This document shows positions 36,517-39,436 of a DNA stretch of 39,436 nt, in pieces. The stretch is taken from IMG/VR virus record IMGVR_UViG_3300031999_000083, positions 1 to 39,436 of that record. One strand, given 5' to 3'. Under the pieces are notes generated by a model. It saw only the letters and a program-made list of their open reading frames with translations. It was not told where the DNA came from and did not search any database. The position numbers and the translations under genes were made by a program. Source of the stretch: a virus. Within the stretch, counting starts at the first letter, position 1. Each line of letters begins with the position of its first letter.

Positions 36517-36896
36517 GCGAAAAGTCTAATCCGCTGTTCTGGCAGTTCTGCTCCATCCGTTGGGTGGGGACCCAGCACGACACGAAGGAGGCGGGCACCA
36601 CGGGCAGACCGCCCCAGCCCCCGCACTGGGAGACCTATGTGAGGACGCCGTACGGCAAGTTCATCCTCGACTTCCCCTCGCGTGTCCGGGCTGCCGAGTA
36701 CGCAGACATCGTGAAGCTTGCCATGATGGAACAGAACCTCCTCCGCAACTCGACGCGCCCGGTGAAGTTCAACTTCCCGCGCGACCACTACCCCGGAGAC
36801 ATCAAGCCTCTCGTCGGCTCCAAGCTCCGCCAATTTCTCGACAAGGCCAACCACAAACTAAACTCCAAACTCCAAACTCAACCTGCCACTAAATGA
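36513..36896 (+). CDS. AP2-like small protein (127 residues)
   Basis: This encodes 127 residues. The stretch YGKFILDFPSRVRAAEYADI, followed by PVKFNFPRDHYP, matches the AP2/ERF-type pattern: a beta-sheet, then an 'AAxxAD' helix, then 'NFP'. AP2 domains bind DNA and occur in phage homing endonucleases and regulators. The C-terminus is Lys/Gln-rich. The ATG overlaps the stop of the 35-residue gene and its stop overlaps the next gene's start. An early DNA-binding regulator is a reasonable guess, but the match is from pattern only. Confidence 0.5.
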   Translation: MSEKSNPLFWQFCSIRWVGTQHDTKEAGTTGRPPQPPHWETYVRTPYGKFILDFPSRVRAAEYADIVKLAMMEQNLLRNSTRPVKFNFPRDHYPGDIKPLVGSKLRQFLDKANHKLNSKLQTQPATK

Positions 36897-37474
36897 ACAG
36901 CACATTTCAATACTCCGACCGCCACGAATCCTTTTTCGGCTATCGTATCTACATCAAGGGCATCATCGTGAAGGAGGTAGGCTTCGGCACCGAGGCCGAC
37001 GCCGGATGGGCCGCCGACAAAGCACGCAGACTCCTCACTCCCTTCATCGGCAAGAGCAGGCCCTACAACTTCCCGGACCGGGTCCAGCAAATGACGGAGT
37101 CTGAGATGGGCTCCCTCAGCGATGCGTTGCTGGCCTTTTACCATCAACTGTGCCTCGCGTTTCCCTCCGCGTTAGCACCTGCGCTCGCGGTGTCTCCGGC
37201 ACCAGCCGCTGCACCGGCACCGAAACGCGTGATGTCGGTCACCCAACGGGCGGACCTTCAAGCCCAGATTGCAGTGGCGTCTCATAAGCGGGACTGCCTT
37301 CTCGCGGCTGCAACGAACATCCGCGCGGCGTTCGGCGCATACCCGGAAGGTCGTCTCGGCACGACGGTAACCTACCTCAGCGGGCAGGCGGCCCGGCTTG
37401 ACATCGAAGTCTTCGGGTTGGAGAAGCAGCTCCCCGCGCCCGTAGTCTCCCCACTTGACACTGAGACCACCTGA
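36893..37474 (+). CDS. AP2-like protein with Ala/Pro linker and helical C-terminus
   Basis: This encodes 193 residues. The N-terminal domain, GYRIYIKGIIVKEVGFGTEA with WAADKARRLLTPF and RPYNFPD, follows the AP2/ERF pattern (sheet, helix, final NFP). A linker of Ala/Pro repeats (ALAPALAVSPAPAAAPAPK) leads to a C-terminal helical part (QAQIAVASHKRDCLLAAATN). The ATG overlaps the stop of the other AP2-like gene. The pair could be DNA-binding regulators of early genes. Function is inferred. Confidence 0.5.
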   Translation: MNSTFQYSDRHESFFGYRIYIKGIIVKEVGFGTEADAGWAADKARRLLTPFIGKSRPYNFPDRVQQMTESEMGSLSDALLAFYHQLCLAFPSALAPALAVSPAPAAAPAPKRVMSVTQRADLQAQIAVASHKRDCLLAAATNIRAAFGAYPEGRLGTTVTYLSGQAARLDIEVFGLEKQLPAPVVSPLDTETT

Positions 37475-37482
37475 TGTATCTT
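37455..37482 (+). promoter_or_regulatory. Promoter, TTGACA-N16-TATCTT
   Basis: TTGACA (37455-37460) and TATCTT (37477-37482) are 16 bases apart, just at the end of the AP2-like gene and 39 bases before the ATG of the secreted protein. The -10 box is identical to that of the second right-end repeat. Confidence 0.6.
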
Positions 37483-37521
37483 CCTCATCGACCCTAAACC
37501 ACAACCCAAAAGCATAACCCC

Positions 37522-39018
37522 ATGAAATACATAAGTGCCCTCCTCCTGTTCCTATTCGCAATGCTCACCGCACCGCTACAAGCACAGACCGCGAACAACT
37601 GGGTCCAGTTCTACATTGACCCGGCCATCGCAGCCACCGCAAGTATCGCCACCATCCGGGCCAACCTCGTGAAGTACGTGGAAGACCTGAACTTCATCCT
37701 CGCCAAGAACACCGGGCGCAAGTTCGACTTCAACCCGGCCACGGGAGTCATTGTCACCAGCACGCAACCCTTCGACGGAATAGTTCCGGCGGGCGGGGCT
37801 CCTCAAGTTGGGTATCAAATCCGAATCTGGGTCCAGAAAAGCAACGTGGACGCCAGCACGGGCGGGTTTCATTCCATCCACTCCAACGGGGACGCCGTGA
37901 TAAAAGACCTTTACTGGAACAAATTCTACAGCCCCTCCGCGCTGACCTCTCTCCAAGTCGTAGACTACGCTCGTCAGCTTAGGACCCTTCTGCGCCCCTT
38001 CGGTAACATCTGTGGCCTCAGCCGGGAGACTGGAAACTACTGGAACCTCGCCGACGCCATCAACCCGACGGGGTATCCGTCTTCGGTGCTGCCCGACATG
38101 CACGCCTTCAACGATTGGGCTGTGCCCATCTTCAACCCCACCGACACCTATTGGGGCACGAAGGGAGACTACGCCGGGGAACCAATGTTTGCCTTGCCCT
38201 TCCCGGCCGCTGACCGCGCGGCCATCCGGGCAACTTACGTCTTCAGCACCCTGTCGGCCAAGGTCATCCGGTCCAACTATCGCTGGCCCACTTCCAACCC
38301 GCCGATGGCCAGCACCACCGGGCTGCAAGTCACCGTCATCGACGCCGAGAGCTGCCTCCCCCTCACGGTCGCCCAAGTCTACCTCGACCGCACCGGCCCT
38401 TTCCAGACCCCCGGAATCATCTTCCCCTTGCCCGTTCGCACTGGCCCGGGCACCTACACCTTCGACTGGCAGCCGCTCGGGGGCGGAGTCGGAGTGTTCC
38501 TCGACCCCATCCGGGTCGTCGAGGTGACGTCCCCCGGATACACGTCAGAGTTTTTTTACCTGACCGGCATCGACCTCTTGAGTTCCGGCGTCTATGGAAG
38601 CCCCAACTGGACCCGAGAAGTCTATCTCCACCGACCCAACCTCCGGATTTCCATTGCGCCAAATCGTGCCGTGACGGTGTCCAAGCTGTGCCTTGGCCTT
38701 ACGTGGGAGCTTCAGTCTTCCGAGGACTTGGTAAATTGGACGACCATCTTTGCCAACACCCAGACGACGACCTCCTCGACTATGAACTTCCCGCACCCAA
38801 CGGGCGCACCGGAACGCCTCTTCTACCGCACCCGCATCCCCACGGCTTGCCCCGTCGTCGCCAGCCTGTCCGCACCCGAACAGTCAGCCACCACCACCAC
38901 CAGCGCGAAGACCGCTAGCACCACCACCAGCACCACCAGCACCACCAGCACCACCACCAGCACCAAGAAAATTGAGCTGCCGCCGCTGCCGAAGCCCGCC
39001 AAGCTACGGAAAAACTGA
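37522..39018 (+). CDS. Secreted beta-rich protein with Verrucomicrobiota-type C-terminal domain
   Basis: This encodes 498 residues. The signal peptide is MKYISALLLFLFAMLTAPLQ with cleavage likely after AQA (residue ~22). The central part (~30-250) is an unrecognised alpha/beta domain (YIDPAIAATASIATIRANLV). Ig-like or CNA-B-type strands (GTYTFDWQPLGGG) occupy ~260-370, then a beta-sandwich with SKLCLGLTWELQSSEDLVNW and GAPERLFYRTR (~385-450). A Ser/Thr-rich tail (~455-485) could be glycosylated. The sandwich pattern is common in extracellular proteins of Verrucomicrobiota. It looks host-derived and may act at the cell surface, for example as a superinfection barrier. Confidence 0.65.
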   Translation: MKYISALLLFLFAMLTAPLQAQTANNWVQFYIDPAIAATASIATIRANLVKYVEDLNFILAKNTGRKFDFNPATGVIVTSTQPFDGIVPAGGAPQVGYQIRIWVQKSNVDASTGGFHSIHSNGDAVIKDLYWNKFYSPSALTSLQVVDYARQLRTLLRPFGNICGLSRETGNYWNLADAINPTGYPSSVLPDMHAFNDWAVPIFNPTDTYWGTKGDYAGEPMFALPFPAADRAAIRATYVFSTLSAKVIRSNYRWPTSNPPMASTTGLQVTVIDAESCLPLTVAQVYLDRTGPFQTPGIIFPLPVRTGPGTYTFDWQPLGGGVGVFLDPIRVVEVTSPGYTSEFFYLTGIDLLSSGVYGSPNWTREVYLHRPNLRISIAPNRAVTVSKLCLGLTWELQSSEDLVNWTTIFANTQTTTSSTMNFPHPTGAPERLFYRTRIPTACPVVASLSAPEQSATTTTSAKTASTTTSTTSTTSTTTSTKKIELPPLPKPAKLRKN

Positions 39019-39096
39019 TTGACGCGGGGCACGGGGAAATAGTCGAAAATAATTCTTGCGCCGTAAGCGGTTTACTGTATATTGACGCCATGAAAA
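39015..39096 (+). repeat. 82-bp promoter repeat, copy 1
   Basis: The repeat spans the TGA stop of the preceding gene to ATGAAAA of the next one. The first 61 bases are identical to copy 2 at 39329-39410. Three mismatches lie in the following 21 bases. Confidence 0.95.
39056..39083 (+). promoter_or_regulatory. Putative promoter, TTGCGC-N16-TATATT
   Basis: TTGCGC and TATATT lie within repeat copy 1, and the ATG at 39090 starts seven bases after the -10 box. The start site would coincide with the start codon, giving a leaderless mRNA. Confidence 0.5.
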
Positions 39097-39332
39097 GACA
39101 CGCGAACGAAGAAGTGGTGGAAAAGCTGAAAGGCTACAGTGCGGCATCTGCCAGTCTCGCATCATGGGCGGCCTGTTTTAATGAAGCCAACGGTGCTGGC
39201 CGCATGACGGTGTGCTGGCCGCGCACGTCAGACTCCGAAGGCTCTGGAGAATATTACGAGGCGGTCTGTTTGAACATCAACGAGGCCGAATCGGCGGAAG
39301 CCGAACTCTACGAAATCGTGTCTGGCTGCTGA
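39090..39332 (+). CDS. Small hypothetical protein, 80 residues
   Basis: This encodes 80 residues: an N-terminal helix (RHANEEVVEKLKGYSAASAS), a Trp/Cys-containing middle (AGRMTVCWPRTSDS) and an acidic C-terminal helix (INEAESAEAELYEIVSGC). No signal peptide or membrane segment is seen and no family is recognised. It has its own copy of the promoter repeat, and the next gene has another copy, so the cassette is repeated. It may be a small early gene that acts against a host function. Confidence 0.6.
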   Translation: MKRHANEEVVEKLKGYSAASASLASWAACFNEANGAGRMTVCWPRTSDSEGSGEYYEAVCLNINEAESAEAELYEIVSGC

Positions 39333-39410
39333 TTGACGCGGGGCACGGGGAAATAGTCGAAAATAATTCTTGCGCCGTAAGCGGTTTACGGTATCTTGAA
39401 GCCATGAAAA
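39329..39410 (+). repeat. 82-bp promoter repeat, copy 2
   Basis: Copy 2 runs from the TGA of the 80-residue gene to ATGAAAA of the next gene. The start-to-start distance to copy 1 is 314 bases. The -10 box differs by one base (TATCTT). Confidence 0.95.
39370..39397 (+). promoter_or_regulatory. Putative promoter, TTGCGC-N16-TATCTT
   Basis: The second repeat carries TTGCGC (39370-39375) and TATCTT (39392-39397) with 16 bases between, and the ATG at 39404 starts seven bases after the -10 box. Confidence 0.5.
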
Positions 39411-39436
39411 CGAAATACGCAATCCGGCTGACAGAA
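39404..39436 (+). CDS. Start of another small gene, truncated by window end
   Basis: Only 11 codons are visible (MKTKYAIRLTE). It is called because it follows the second copy of the promoter repeat in exactly the place occupied by the 80-residue gene in copy 1. Product cannot be predicted. Confidence 0.5.
   Translation, partial: MKTKYAIRLTE

Overview
The window is part of a double-stranded DNA phage genome with a podovirus-type gene complement. From right to left on the minus strand it encodes a large terminase subunit, portal, scaffold and major capsid protein. These are followed by a short-tail connector and nozzle pair, tail and fiber proteins, and three ejected 'internal virion' proteins, the last of them 2653 residues long. 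No tail-tube, sheath or tape-measure gene is visible. The host is unknown. The secreted protein at 37522-39018 ends in a beta-sandwich with a 'WELQSSEDLVNW...' pattern that I associate with Verrucomicrobiota/Planctomycetota extracellular proteins, so a Verrucomicrobiota host is my best inference. Both window ends cut genes, and no replication genes, RNA polymerase or recognisable endolysin are present, so this is a partial genome.

Layout. 1-1295: a truncated collagen-like fiber gene, an Ala/Pro-rich protein and a 49-residue protein. 1295-11440: three internal virion proteins. 11444-12486: an acetyltransferase-like protein and a 2-oxoglutarate oxygenase-like protein. 12517-20411: tail, connector and fiber genes, including two collagen-like proteins, and a lipoprotein. 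20408-28385: a holin-like protein, capsid, two glycosyltransferases, scaffold, portal and two Cys-rich proteins. 28382-32798: terminase, a small membrane protein and three more glycosyltransferases. 32990-36128: a fibronectin-type protein, tRNA-Met(CAU), a serine recombinase, a metallopeptidase and a possible small terminase. 36173-36366: a 194-bp perfectly symmetric inverted-repeat element between divergent promoters. 36409-39436: a rightward operon with two AP2-like small proteins, a secreted protein, and small genes that each follow a copy of an 82-bp promoter repeat.

Genes are packed very tightly. Most start codons overlap the preceding stop (ATGA, TAATG or TGATG) or lie within a few bases of it, which fixes many starts. 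Shine-Dalgarno sequences are rare. Instead, several promoters place the -10 box 5-8 bases before the start codon, which suggests leaderless or nearly leaderless mRNAs.

The most attractive hypothesis is a virion modification system. The phage encodes three collagen-like (Gly-X-Thr/Pro) fibers, a hydroxylase-like Fe(II)/2-oxoglutarate protein and five glycosyltransferase-like proteins, all in the structural gene cluster. This could amount to phage-encoded hydroxylation and glycosylation of collagen-like fibers or other surface proteins.
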